DNA of 64,000 bases. Origin: Methanospirillum hungatei JF-1 (lineage in GTDB: Archaea > Halobacteriota > Methanomicrobia > Methanomicrobiales > Methanospirillaceae). Shown one piece after another: positions 36,217 to 45,801 of the stretch; position 1 is the stretch's first letter; each line of letters begins with the position of its first letter. Location: positions 3,322,936 through 3,386,935 of the forward strand of contig NC_007796.1 of the NCBI RefSeq assembly GCF_000013445.1, given 5' to 3'. The notes beneath the pieces are model-generated. The model ran no database searches and was not told the DNA's origin. It worked only from the letters and a program-made list of their open reading frames with translations. Both the position numbers and the translations under genes were made by a program.

Positions 36217-37248
36217 ATGTCAGGAAATAATCAAAAAAATGTTCTTGTCACAGGTGCTGCCGGGTTTATTGGAACACATGTTGTCAGGGAACTACAAAAA
36301 ACCCAAGACGAATACAATATTGTTGCATTAGATGATCTTTCCGGGGGGTTTATAGAGAATATCCCCCAAGGAGTCACCTTCATACAGGGCAGTGTATCTG
36401 ATGCAAATCTGATAACAGAGCTTTTTACAAAATATAAATTTGAATATGTGTATCATTTGGGCGCCTATGCAGCTGAAGGGCTCTCCCATTTTATCCGGAG
36501 GTTCAATTATACCAATAACCTCATTGGAAGTATAAATCTTATTAATGAGGCGGTGAAAGTTGGGACAAAATGTTTTGTTTTTACCAGTTCCATCGCGGTA
36601 TACGGTGCCATTGAACCACCCATGACCGAAGAAAAGACTCCCCATCCGGAAGACCCGTATGGCATCTCAAAACTTGCCGTTGAATTGGACTTAATGGCTG
36701 CACATTCGATGTTCGGACTTAATTATGTTATTTTCAGGCCCCATAATGTCTATGGGGAGTATCAGAATCTTTCAGATCCTTACAGGAATGTTATCGGCAT
36801 TTTTATGAAACAGATATTTGAAGGACAGCCAATGACAATTTTTGGAGATGGAGAGCAACAACGTGCATTCAGCTATGTCGGGGATATCATCCCATTGATT
36901 GTTCAATCACCGACAATACCAGGGGCACTTAACAATGTTTTCAATGTTGGTGCAGATAAACCATACACCGTTAATGAGCTGGCTAGTAAAGTAGCCATCG
37001 CACTTGGAAAGCCGGATCACCCCACCGTTCATCTCCCGCCGCGAAATGAAGTAGGTATTGCATACAGTGATCATTCTAAAGCAAAGTCAGTCTTTGGAGA
37101 TTCACCACATACCAGCCTTGATGATGGACTAGAAAAGATGGCAGCATGGGCAAAAACCACAACCATCCGACCACTAAAACCCTTTACTGCAATTGAGGTC
37201 GGGAAAAATATGCCACCTTCATGGATAAAATATCTAGATAATCAATGA
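36217..37248 (+). CDS. NAD-dependent epimerase/dehydratase (UDP-glucose 4-epimerase-like)
   Basis: 343 residues from ATG 36217. TGAAGFIGTHVV binds NAD; the SSIAVYG and DPYGISKLAVE motifs supply Ser and the Tyr/Lys pair; PHNVYGEYQN and GDGEQQRAFSYV are extended-SDR signatures. It probably interconverts a UDP-hexose. It sits between the IS and the third GT4-like paralogue. A TTG at 36193 gives a longer but less likely N-terminus. Exact substrate unknown. Confidence 0.82.
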   Translation: MSGNNQKNVLVTGAAGFIGTHVVRELQKTQDEYNIVALDDLSGGFIENIPQGVTFIQGSVSDANLITELFTKYKFEYVYHLGAYAAEGLSHFIRRFNYTNNLIGSINLINEAVKVGTKCFVFTSSIAVYGAIEPPMTEEKTPHPEDPYGISKLAVELDLMAAHSMFGLNYVIFRPHNVYGEYQNLSDPYRNVIGIFMKQIFEGQPMTIFGDGEQQRAFSYVGDIIPLIVQSPTIPGALNNVFNVGADKPYTVNELASKVAIALGKPDHPTVHLPPRNEVGIAYSDHSKAKSVFGDSPHTSLDDGLEKMAAWAKTTTIRPLKPFTAIEVGKNMPPSWIKYLDNQ

Positions 37249-37318
37249 TAGAAAAAAACACTAATTTTTCTCTCCAATATAATATTAATGGAAACTCGAT
37301 TCAAAGGTGAAAAGAACA

Positions 37319-38461
37319 ATGAAAATACTGGCAATAACACCAAATACAGGAGCAATAGCAGAATTAAGGATCATTAATCCTCTTCGAGCATTACATCGGA
37401 AAAATAAGATTTCTGGATATAAAATAGTTGATTATTCGCTATCACAACTAATTGGTGATAATGATTATTATGATGCATTATTAATTCAGAGAGCAGCCCC
37501 TAATTATATTTTTAATTCTCTAAATAAGAGAAAAATTCCATATTTGTTGGACATTGATGATAATTTATTAGCTAATGCTAGTTATCGTGGCCTGAAAGCC
37601 GAATTAGATCTATTAGAGGGATTAATAGGTTGTTCTGCTTTAATAACGCCGAATAAAAGGTTAATTTCTTTGTTAGAAAAATATTCGGAATTGTCGCTGT
37701 ATAAAAAAACAATTGTCGTACCCAATGCACTTCCCTATCCAATTAATATAGAAATTAAAAATAACCAACCTGATAAAATTCTATGGATACAAAGTGATAT
37801 TTCAGCATTGACTGAAAGCCATGATTTAATAATTAATGCGGTGTCCGATTTCTCTAAAAAATACCACTTACCAATAGTTCTTATTGGTAAATCAGTGTTG
37901 AATGGTATTACATTACCCAACCAAATAATAATGGGAGAAATTGATTTTTCATCAAATCTTCAACTTCTTGAATTTACCACTACCAGTATTGGAATTGCTC
38001 CATTAGAAACCTCTTCTGATGAAGAAACACTTGATTTTATCGCAGGAAAATCTGATTTAAAAATCCTTTTATTTGATGGATATGGTCACCCAGGAATATA
38101 TAGTCACTCACCTCCTTACTCAGACACTTCGATAAATAAAGACTGCAAATTAATATCAAATACATATGCCTCCTGGATAGAGGCATTAGAATATCAGTAT
38201 AATTATGGATGGAGAGATATCGGAAATCGCACGCGAGAAATACAAATGGAAAGGCATATTGATAAAATTGCCATTGATTGCTGGTTCCCTGCATTAAATA
38301 CTAATTTATTGCAACAACCAATGCAAGGTAAAGCGATCTATGAGATTATTTCATCATCTCTAATTTTTGATGCTCCTTTAGTTTACTCGCATAATTTTTT
38401 AGCGAGAATTGGAATTAATAAACAGTGGATGCAATTTGTGTACAATAAATTAAAAAATTAA
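37319..38461 (+). CDS. GT4-like glycosyltransferase, paralogue 3 of 3
   Basis: 380 residues, homologous throughout to the proteins at 32313-33539 and 33553-34746 (NPLRALHRKN, YLLDIDDN, ILWIQSDISAL, FIAGKSDLKILLF). The codons are far more AT-rich than those of the other two copies, so it diverged earlier or came from another genome. The ATG at 37319 was chosen because aaggtg lies about 10 bases before it; a GTG at 37307 would add four residues. Confidence 0.72.
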   Translation: MKILAITPNTGAIAELRIINPLRALHRKNKISGYKIVDYSLSQLIGDNDYYDALLIQRAAPNYIFNSLNKRKIPYLLDIDDNLLANASYRGLKAELDLLEGLIGCSALITPNKRLISLLEKYSELSLYKKTIVVPNALPYPINIEIKNNQPDKILWIQSDISALTESHDLIINAVSDFSKKYHLPIVLIGKSVLNGITLPNQIIMGEIDFSSNLQLLEFTTTSIGIAPLETSSDEETLDFIAGKSDLKILLFDGYGHPGIYSHSPPYSDTSINKDCKLISNTYASWIEALEYQYNYGWRDIGNRTREIQMERHIDKIAIDCWFPALNTNLLQQPMQGKAIYEIISSSLIFDAPLVYSHNFLARIGINKQWMQFVYNKLKN

Positions 38462-38594
38462 AATAAATTTAGGATGATAATTGGTTTATTTGGTTCATTC
38501 CAAGGGATTGATCAAATCTATTTAAACTTATATCTAAACTCAAATCATTCTATTTTAGATGTAAAAATTCAAAAAAATTTTTCAAATAGATTAC

Positions 38595-40475
38595 ATGGAA
38601 TTAAATATAGATTGCAATTCTAAAAAGATATTCGCTTTTTTTGGTACGGACATTGAGGGATATTCAGATAATTTTTTAAATAATATTGTTACAGAGCATT
38701 ATACAATCCTTGCTTTAGATTCAAGAGCCATAGAATCTGCATCAAAGTCAAAAGTCCCATATACCATAATTAATGATTGGATCAGCCCTAACGAACTCAT
38801 GGAAATACAAGATATTGCATGGGATTGTGAGGTTAATTGGTTTCGGAATAAAAAAGAGGATTTCTTAATAAGTGGAATATGCTGGCCTGAATTAGATCAT
38901 AAAGCTATGAGTTTTTTCTGGCTTGATTCGATATTATCATTAAAATTATCAGAGAAATTTTATAATAATAATGTCAGAGAATTATTACTAATTAATCAAA
39001 ATGTTGGTAGCCCCGTTATTTATCATCTGTTTGGCTCTATTTGTAAAACAATCTGGGAAAGTGAGTTAAAAGACCGGGTAAAATTTCTAGAATCCAAAAA
39101 AAATGATTTCCAGAACAATTCCGTATTTAACATCCCACCTCATATAAAACAGCTTTTATTTTCCCCAGTATCGTTCTTAAAAAATAAAATAGCATTTTTT
39201 GCATCAGATATTGAACTTAGAAGATCCCATGATCTGCTTCTGGATTTAACATCCTCTTTTCAAGAACAAGTCATCATTATTCCGAATGAAATTAACGATT
39301 TAGACCTTATTAGTACAATGAGTAGATATTCAATTCCAGTTCTTGAACCATACAGACCTGATTCGGATGATGGGATTTCAGGAAAACTACTCAATGGTTA
39401 TCATTCATTAATAAAAAGATCGACAGGAAATGAATGGGATAAAATTCTTACAACTCTCCCATTCCACTTTGAATATTATTGCAATAAACGATGGCCTAAA
39501 TTGATTAATGAGTTCCATTATTATATTGACATATTCTCAAGATTTCCCCCAAAATTAGTCATTGGAGCACTTCTTGATAGAATTGAGTGGAGTATTCCTA
39601 TTCTATCTGCTCAAGTATTAGGAATTAAATCTATTTCAATTCCACATAGTGTCAGTGTAAATTCTACTAAAAAAGTAATAGACTCAGATCTTATTTTCAG
39701 ATATGATTATCATCTATATTTAAATAAATTCTCTAAAGAGATTTTAACTAAAAATCGCTCGTTATCTCCAGAAAAATTCATTCCCTGTCAAAATTGTACA
39801 GATATTAATTCTCATTACACAAGATGTATTTCTCCTAATTATCCTAATAATGTCTTAAAAATATTAGTCCTTTTTTCACCTACGTCATTATATATATACC
39901 CTACAAGTGCCAGTAGACATATATTCCCACATAAAAATCCACGAAAACAGATTGAATCTATTATTGACCTTGAAGAAATAGCCAAGAAATATATTAATGA
40001 ATTATCGATAAAATTTAAGTTACACCCCGGTTTTTCAGAACTTGAACTGTTTCAATCATTAAATAATGAGATATTAAGTCATATTTTACCACTTGATGCG
40101 GAATTAAAGCCAATATTAAATGAAACAGATTTGGTAATTGGAGTGAATTATTATGGTTCTGCTCTAATTCAGGTTTTGGAACACAAAATCCCCTTTATTG
40201 AGTATATAAATGATAAATTATTTATGAACACCATGGAATACAATAGATATGAATTTGAAATATTAAAAAAAGGCATTTATATCATCCATTCTAAAGAAGA
40301 ATTGATAAAAATGATACAGAAAATTCTTACCAATATTGATTCAATAAATGAGATAAAAACCAAACTATCAACATTTTCTGAATATTATTTTGAGAATAAG
40401 AATTATCAGACGATTAGTTCAGTAATCAATAATTTATTAAAAAACGATTTAGAGAGGCTAACGGAAAATCGATAA
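38595..40475 (+). CDS. GT-B-type glycosyltransferase-like protein of unknown specificity
   Basis: 626 residues, very AT-rich. The C-terminal third has FKLHPGFSELELF near residue 475 and NETDLVIGVNYYGSALIQVLEHKIPF near residues 510-535, with LVI..NY.SAL..VLEH.IP as in capsule/CDP-glycerol-type GT-B transferases (KLHP followed by D.vi...Sa..ea...g.P). The N-terminal 400 residues match nothing I recognise. A small overlapping frame starts upstream at 38474. It probably acts in glycan or polyol-phosphate polymer assembly. The assignment is by pattern only. Confidence 0.6.
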   Translation: MELNIDCNSKKIFAFFGTDIEGYSDNFLNNIVTEHYTILALDSRAIESASKSKVPYTIINDWISPNELMEIQDIAWDCEVNWFRNKKEDFLISGICWPELDHKAMSFFWLDSILSLKLSEKFYNNNVRELLLINQNVGSPVIYHLFGSICKTIWESELKDRVKFLESKKNDFQNNSVFNIPPHIKQLLFSPVSFLKNKIAFFASDIELRRSHDLLLDLTSSFQEQVIIIPNEINDLDLISTMSRYSIPVLEPYRPDSDDGISGKLLNGYHSLIKRSTGNEWDKILTTLPFHFEYYCNKRWPKLINEFHYYIDIFSRFPPKLVIGALLDRIEWSIPILSAQVLGIKSISIPHSVSVNSTKKVIDSDLIFRYDYHLYLNKFSKEILTKNRSLSPEKFIPCQNCTDINSHYTRCISPNYPNNVLKILVLFSPTSLYIYPTSASRHIFPHKNPRKQIESIIDLEEIAKKYINELSIKFKLHPGFSELELFQSLNNEILSHILPLDAELKPILNETDLVIGVNYYGSALIQVLEHKIPFIEYINDKLFMNTMEYNRYEFEILKKGIYIIHSKEELIKMIQKILTNIDSINEIKTKLSTFSEYYFENKNYQTISSVINNLLKNDLERLTENR

Positions 40476-40561
40476 AAATTCATTTATTATTTAAAAAGAT
40501 ATCCAGGAAAAATTATATTTACATATAGAATTTAATATTAACTAATAATACCCTGATTATT

Positions 40562-41623
40562 ATGCTTCCGTCAAAAAGATATGAACCTGAATTTGTTAAT
40601 TTAGATGATAATAACAATAGTCAATGCATAGCAATCAAATTAATAGGTACCCAAAAAACAATTTTAGAAATAGGTACATCAACAGGATATGTTAGCAAAA
40701 TATTAAAAGAATATGATAATATTATTTACGGAGTTGAAATAGATGTAGATGCGGGAAATATTGCAAGAAATTACTGCCAAATGATGATTATTGGCGATGT
40801 TGAAACTCTTGAATTAGAGAAATTTTTAAATAAGAACTTTTTTGATGTTATTTTATGTGGCGATATTATTGAGCATCTTAAAAATACCTCTGTTTTTTTA
40901 CAGAAATTGAAACAATTCCTAAAGCCAGATGGATATTTAGTAGTTTCAATTCCAAATTTTTGCCACGGTGATGTTATTTTAAATATCTTATTAGGAGATT
41001 TCCATTATACTCCTCAAGGGTTGCTTGACCAGACCCATATTCATTTTTTTGGATTAAAAAATATTTATGAAGATTTTTCCAACTGTGGATATGAGATACA
41101 TAATCTTCACAGAGTAATAATTGATGTAGGCTCAACGGAATTGAAAGTTAATGAAGAGAAAATTCATCCAAAATTGCTAGAATTTGTTAAATCCCTTCCT
41201 GATTCTAATGTATTTCAATATGTCTTCACAGCCCATCCAACATCCGAAGGAATTGAAAATCCTATTAACGATGTTGATTTAGCTACAATAACTGAAAAAT
41301 TTATTGAAGAATCACATTTGGAATTGCGTTTAGCGATTGCAGAGCTATTACAAATAGTTAATCAAAAAGAGAGAGCTAATTTGCAATTAGTTGCAGATCT
41401 TCAAATTCTTAAAAGTAAACTGATGAATTGTTATTTATCTGTTCGAATTTTTAGGAAATGTATGAAAATTCTTCAACAGTACACTCCTATGGATACAAAA
41501 AGAGGAGCATTCCTCAATTTGATTACTTTTTGGGGTAATATCTATTATTATGACGGAGCAAAGATGTTTTTAAAGCGAGCAAAACCATTAATCATCCCAT
41601 TTTTTCTCAAAATGCTAAAATGA
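40562..41623 (+). CDS. SAM-dependent methyltransferase
   Basis: 353 residues. Motif [13 protein letters not shown] near residue 37, the acidic VEIDVDA of motif II and [15 protein letters not shown] near residue 96 (motif IV) define a class I Rossmann methyltransferase, with [13 protein letters not shown] after. The C-terminal half is helical and may be a coiled coil (about 255-300) with a basic end. In glycan islands such enzymes usually O-methylate sugars, often capping chains. AT-rich like its upstream neighbour. The 3' end overlaps the convergent wzt gene by 9 bp. Confidence 0.82.
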   Translation: MLPSKRYEPEFVNLDDNNNSQCIAIKLIGTQKTILEIGTSTGYVSKILKEYDNIIYGVEIDVDAGNIARNYCQMMIIGDVETLELEKFLNKNFFDVILCGDIIEHLKNTSVFLQKLKQFLKPDGYLVVSIPNFCHGDVILNILLGDFHYTPQGLLDQTHIHFFGLKNIYEDFSNCGYEIHNLHRVIIDVGSTELKVNEEKIHPKLLEFVKSLPDSNVFQYVFTAHPTSEGIENPINDVDLATITEKFIEESHLELRLAIAELLQIVNQKERANLQLVADLQILKSKLMNCYLSVRIFRKCMKILQQYTPMDTKRGAFLNLITFWGNIYYYDGAKMFLKRAKPLIIPFFLKMLK

Positions 41624-42901
41624 TCTCTTTTTACACTCTTTCCACTCCAACATCGTACTAAAAAACCCCTGCCTATTATTCCCCCTCCGGGAAGTATGAT
41701 CCTCCAGCTCAAAAGAGCAGACCGTTCTTGGTGAATCAACATTCCAACTCCTCGCCCTATTACTAGTAAAGTTTAGATATACTGAATACTTATTTGGAGC
41801 AAGAGATCGTGCAGGAATGGTTATCGTAAAATAATGGGTACCTATTTCCACGTCATCAAGCGGATTCGGGGAAGAGTCAAAAGAGTCAGATTGCATAACA
41901 AGAGTTCCATCAGATCTGGATATCGTCATATACCCATACAACCCAGGTATCTTTTTATTAAAATGCATTTCTAATTCAAGAATAACTGGTTCATCACAGG
42001 AAAACCTATATTTCACTTTCCCTTCCTGTGATAAAACGCGGATTTTCCTTAATTGTGCTTCCTTTTCCCGATCTTCATCAAATGTTGCTTCTGTTATCCC
42101 ATCCACCGAACCAGACTGCAGAAGGTACTCATCGATAATATTTTCTGAAGGCCCGTCAGCGATGATCTTCCCATCACGTATCAAAAGACTTCTCGGGCAT
42201 AATTGCTTGACTGCGGCCATACTGTGGCTGACAAAAAGCACAGTTTTACCCTCTGACGAGATATCACCCATCTTTCCGATGCACTTTTTTTGAAAAGCGA
42301 TATCACCAACAGCAAGAACCTCATCAACAATCAGTATTTCGGGCTCAAGGTGGGCAGCCACAGCAAATGCAAGCCTGACATACATCCCGCTTGAATATCG
42401 CTTGACCGGAGTATCGATAAATTCGCGAACTTCAGCAAAATCAACAATTTCATCGAATTTTTCGGTTATCTCTGCCCGTGTCATCCCTAGAATCGAACCA
42501 TTGAGATAGACATTTTCTCTCCCGGTAAGTTCGGGATGAAAACCAGTCCCAACCTCAAGCAAACTTGCAATTCTTCCGTTAATCCGGACCCTTCCCTCAG
42601 TCGGACGAGTAATCCGGGACAAGATCTTCAGGAGGGTGGATTTCCCGGCCCCGTTTTTCCCGATTATCCCGACCTTTTCTCCCTTCTTAACTTCAAAGGA
42701 GATGTTATCTAGTGCATAAAAAAGATCACCTTTCAATCGGTTTTTCTCTTCAGAATAGATATCAATCAGGCGATTTGGATCTTCTCTGCCCCTTAAGTGG
42801 GCCCACCAGCTCTGCAGGTCATTTCGCAATGTTCCATGATTAATAACACCGAGTTGATAGATTTTACTGACATTTTCAACCCTGATTACAACATCATTCA
42901 T
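41615..42901 (-). CDS. wzt: ABC polysaccharide exporter, ATP-binding subunit (Wzt)
   Basis: 428 residues. Walker [10 protein letters not shown] near residue 79, signature [13 protein letters not shown] near residue 170 and Walker [14 protein letters not shown] near residue 195 mark an O-antigen/teichoic-acid type ABC subunit; the KLDSEVK-like [10 protein letters not shown] insertion near residue 25 is typical. The C-terminal extension (about 270-428) is a Wzt-like carbohydrate-binding domain ([15 protein letters not shown]), which in bacteria recognises the chain terminus before export. Operon with wzm upstream. Confidence 0.92.
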   Translation of the reverse strand: MNDVVIRVENVSKIYQLGVINHGTLRNDLQSWWAHLRGREDPNRLIDIYSEEKNRLKGDLFYALDNISFEVKKGEKVGIIGKNGAGKSTLLKILSRITRPTEGRVRINGRIASLLEVGTGFHPELTGRENVYLNGSILGMTRAEITEKFDEIVDFAEVREFIDTPVKRYSSGMYVRLAFAVAAHLEPEILIVDEVLAVGDIAFQKKCIGKMGDISSEGKTVLFVSHSMAAVKQLCPRSLLIRDGKIIADGPSENIIDEYLLQSGSVDGITEATFDEDREKEAQLRKIRVLSQEGKVKYRFSCDEPVILELEMHFNKKIPGLYGYMTISRSDGTLVMQSDSFDSSPNPLDDVEIGTHYFTITIPARSLAPNKYSVYLNFTSNRARSWNVDSPRTVCSFELEDHTSRRGNNRQGFFSTMLEWKECKKRSF

Positions 42902-42915
42902 TTCTCACCCTCCTA

Positions 42916-43779
42916 TTATACCGTATCAATTACGGTTTTTTCTATATGGTTGAACAACACCAGTCCGATAATGAGAGTAATTAATGTAGTAACTGCCCCA
43001 AGGCTCAAAATCCATGGTTGAAAATAGCCGTTCCCCAGAAGGATATACCGAAATGTCTCAACTATTGATGTCATCGGATTTACAGCAAAAATCCATTGCC
43101 ATTTTTCCGGAATAAGAGACAACGGAAAAAATATCGGGGTTGCATACATCCAAAGTTGAATACCAAATCCCATTGCATAGGCAAGATCACGGTATTTTGT
43201 GGTTAAACTAGAAACGATGAGTCCGGTTCCAAGACCAAATGCTGCAATTTGAATCAATAATAGAGGAAGTAACAATATGAAGATATTTGGGTGAATAGGG
43301 ACACCCTGAAATGCAAAATAGATTATAAAACAGATATATACCCCAAATTGAATTGCAAAAGTTAACAAATTTATAATTACAGTTGAAATAGGAATAATTA
43401 AACGTGGAAAATATATTTTCCCAAAAATATGCGCGTGTGCCAGAAAAGTGTTGGATGTATTCAATACACATGCAGAAAAATAGTTCCATATGATTATCCC
43501 GGACATAAAGAACAAAATCGGGGGGAGTCCATCTGTTGGAACCCTGATAATTAATCCAAATATGATTGTATAGACGATAGTATTTAAAAGAGGGTTTAAA
43601 ATGAACCAGAAAGGACCTAGTACCGCCTGTTTATAGTTTGCAACAAAATCGCGGTGCATAAAAAATCTCAGTAAATCGCGGTATCTCCATATTTCACGGA
43701 GATTTAAATCCAACCACCCACTTTTTGGAGAAATCTCCATAGTCCAGAATTCAGCTTTATCAATTTGAGATGAGATCAT
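42916..43779 (-). CDS. wzm: ABC polysaccharide exporter, permease subunit (Wzm)
   Basis: 287 residues with about six membrane segments (first near residue 55, VLGPFWFILNPLLNTIVYTI). The N-terminal SRR-like ...WRYRDLLRFFMHRDFVANYKQAVLGPFW block is the hallmark of ABC-2 polysaccharide permeases (KpsM/Wzm/TagG). It translocates a lipid-linked polysaccharide across the membrane together with Wzt. Start ATG at 43779; wzt begins 15 bp downstream of its stop. Confidence 0.93.
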   Translation of the reverse strand: MISSQIDKAEFWTMEISPKSGWLDLNLREIWRYRDLLRFFMHRDFVANYKQAVLGPFWFILNPLLNTIVYTIIFGLIIRVPTDGLPPILFFMSGIIIWNYFSACVLNTSNTFLAHAHIFGKIYFPRLIIPISTVIINLLTFAIQFGVYICFIIYFAFQGVPIHPNIFILLLPLLLIQIAAFGLGTGLIVSSLTTKYRDLAYAMGFGIQLWMYATPIFFPLSLIPEKWQWIFAVNPMTSIVETFRYILLGNGYFQPWILSLGAVTTLITLIIGLVLFNHIEKTVIDTV

Positions 43780-43904
43780 ATTAGTCCCTTAAAAATTGAA
43801 ATAATCAAATGTCAACATAATTTTCATTTTAAGACATATTATCTCATCTATTAAAAAACTGGAACCGTTTACCTTTATCATTTTATACAGACAAGAATTA
43901 AGAA

Positions 43905-44885
43905 ATGTCTTTCTTCGACAATAAAACCATACTCATAACCGGCGGAACCGGATCTTTCGGCAACGCGTTCACCTCCCGCCTTCTCAATAACCATAATCCG
44001 CATAGTATCCGGATCTACTCGCGTGGAGAATATCTCCAATGGAAGATGCAGCAAAAGTTTTCCGACAGCCGCATCAGGTTTTTCATTGGTGATATCCGAG
44101 ATAAAGCCCGTCTCACTCGCGCCTTGAATGATGTCGATATCGTGGTTCACGCAGCAGCGCTTAAACAGGTTCCAGCATGTGAGTATAATCCGATTGAAGC
44201 CGTGAGAACCAACATCGACGGGACAACAAACCTTATAGATACATCAATTGACAACAATGTCGACCGGCTCATAGCCCTGAGCACTGACAAGGCTGTTCAC
44301 CCGGTCAATCTCTACGGCGCAACAAAGATGGTAGCGGAGAAACTGTTTATCCAGGGGAATGCATATTCAGGTAAGAAAACAACCCGGTTTTCCTGTGTCA
44401 GGTATGGAAATGTGGTTGGAAGCAGAGGAAGCATCGTTCCCTTATTTAAGATGCAAAAAGAAGAGGGAAAGATTACTATAACTGATCCCCGTATGACCAG
44501 GTTCTGGCTTACCCTGGACCAGGGTGCAGCCTTTGTTGAAAATTGTACCCAGATTATGAATGGAGGAGAGATATTTGTGCCCAAGATCCCCAGCATGAAG
44601 ATCACCGACCTTGCAGAGGCTATAGCTCCTGGTATTCCCCATGAGTATATCGGCATCAGACCTGGAGAAAAGATCCATGAAGTTCTTATTACCGAAGATG
44701 AAGCCCGCCATACCCGCGATCTTAAAGAATACTATATTATAGATCCGGAGATATCGTTCTGGAACGGGCATAGAAAGGATTATTCTTACACACTCCCTGA
44801 AGGGTTCCGGTATTCCAGCGAGACCAATACCGAATGGCTGGATGAAGAGGGATTAAAGCAGATGCTTGCTGAATCCCACCCATAA
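43905..44885 (+). CDS. pseB: UDP-N-acetylglucosamine 4,6-dehydratase (inverting)
   Basis: 326 residues. TGGTGSFGNAF near residue 13 binds NADP; HAAALKQVPACE near residue 82 and STDKAVHPVNLYGATK near residue 126 (with Asp, Lys and Tyr/Lys catalytic residues) are PseB/FlaA1 signatures. It makes UDP-4-keto-6-deoxy-L-AltNAc, the first step to CMP-pseudaminic acid. Genes for the remaining steps follow in order after an interposed HEPN/MNT pair. Confidence 0.95.
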   Translation: MSFFDNKTILITGGTGSFGNAFTSRLLNNHNPHSIRIYSRGEYLQWKMQQKFSDSRIRFFIGDIRDKARLTRALNDVDIVVHAAALKQVPACEYNPIEAVRTNIDGTTNLIDTSIDNNVDRLIALSTDKAVHPVNLYGATKMVAEKLFIQGNAYSGKKTTRFSCVRYGNVVGSRGSIVPLFKMQKEEGKITITDPRMTRFWLTLDQGAAFVENCTQIMNGGEIFVPKIPSMKITDLAEAIAPGIPHEYIGIRPGEKIHEVLITEDEARHTRDLKEYYIIDPEISFWNGHRKDYSYTLPEGFRYSSETNTEWLDEEGLKQMLAESHP

Positions 44886-44907
44886 AGGATTTTTAATCCA
44901 ATTTCAT

Positions 44908-45243
44908 TTATGCATGAACCGGCATGCATTTCCCCTGCCTGACAAAAGACATCCGGATTGAGTCCTCCTGTTCATATTCTTCCGGAGTGAGGAGAATTAG
45001 ATCAAGTGGGACATTAAATTTTCTCACTGTAGACCATTCTGCCTCACTTACCATTGGTATTCTATCCAGAATATGGACATTTTCAAAGTCGGGTGTGATG
45101 ACTGCCAGATCAATATCACTATGCTGAGAGATTCTGTTTTTAGCATATGAACCAAAAAGAACAATCATAGTAACCCTAATCCCAGACTCTTCAAGTTTCC
45201 TGCAGAACCAGTCAATTACCTCATCTACTGCCTGAGTATCCAA
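44908..45243 (-). CDS. MNT-type nucleotidyltransferase (antitoxin)
   Basis: 111 residues. The motif LFGSYAKNRISQHSDIDLAVI near residue 31 has both catalytic aspartates, with AR replaced by AK. It overlaps the upstream HEPN gene by 19 bp on the same strand, the usual HEPN-then-MNT order. It is convergent with pseB, leaving 22 bp. It is expected to neutralise the HEPN RNase. Confidence 0.87.
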   Translation of the reverse strand: MDTQAVDEVIDWFCRKLEESGIRVTMIVLFGSYAKNRISQHSDIDLAVITPDFENVHILDRIPMVSEAEWSTVRKFNVPLDLILLTPEEYEQEDSIRMSFVRQGKCMPVHA

Positions 45244-45602
45244 TCAAGCACCTCCTCAGTTCGATTAATAATATCTTGTACACGTTCCTGGCTGTATATC
45301 TTAAACAATTCTTCAAGGTCAGGAGGATATCGGATTGATATCGATGCGGCATTTAATAACTGGATTGTTGCACTGATAGAATTTGGAATGAGCATATCCA
45401 GCTTGACTGCAATTGCAACGAGCGAGTGTATTTTATCAGGCTGTTTTCTGAATTTTTTAATATACAATCCTTTAAGTGCTTTTTCAATGGCTTGTTGACA
45501 AAAGAAGACCGCATATGGATAGGTGGAAGATTCCGACATGTTTATTGCAGCTGCAATGTCAAAATTCGCCTGTTTATACCATTCTTCAGAATTACATGTC
45601 AT
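45225..45602 (-). CDS. HEPN-domain protein (toxin)
   Basis: 125 residues from ATG 45602, with aggcgag about 6 bases upstream. The HEPN core QANFDIAAAI near residue 10 and AVFFCQQAIEKALKGLY near residue 31 is followed by RKQPDKIHSL, which supplies an R-x6-H pair typical of the RNase site. The gene precedes and overlaps its MNT partner. A longer frame to 45653 is less likely. The pair sits between pseB and pseC with opposite orientation, so it was probably inserted into the Pse locus. Confidence 0.85.
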   Translation of the reverse strand: MTCNSEEWYKQANFDIAAAINMSESSTYPYAVFFCQQAIEKALKGLYIKKFRKQPDKIHSLVAIAVKLDMLIPNSISATIQLLNAASISIRYPPDLEELFKIYSQERVQDIINRTEEVLDWILRQ

Positions 45603-45801
45603 AATCTCGCCTAACCCTTCATAACCGGTTTTACAATGTATTGTTGTAATCAATCAAGTATATTATGCTTTAAAAAGTCATAATTAACTTGTATATTCTT
45701 ATTACATCCATGCTAGGCAATAAAAGTAGGGTAACTCAACAAAAAAAGAAAGAGATCCTGTGAAACATGTGTAATAATAACGTAATCGCGACCCAATATC
45801 T

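Noticed and set aside
38474-38623. A 49-codon frame (MIIGLFGSFQGID...) overlapping the start of the GT-B-like gene
   Set aside because: It has a taggatg-type start context but no recognised family and overlaps the larger gene; kept only as a note.
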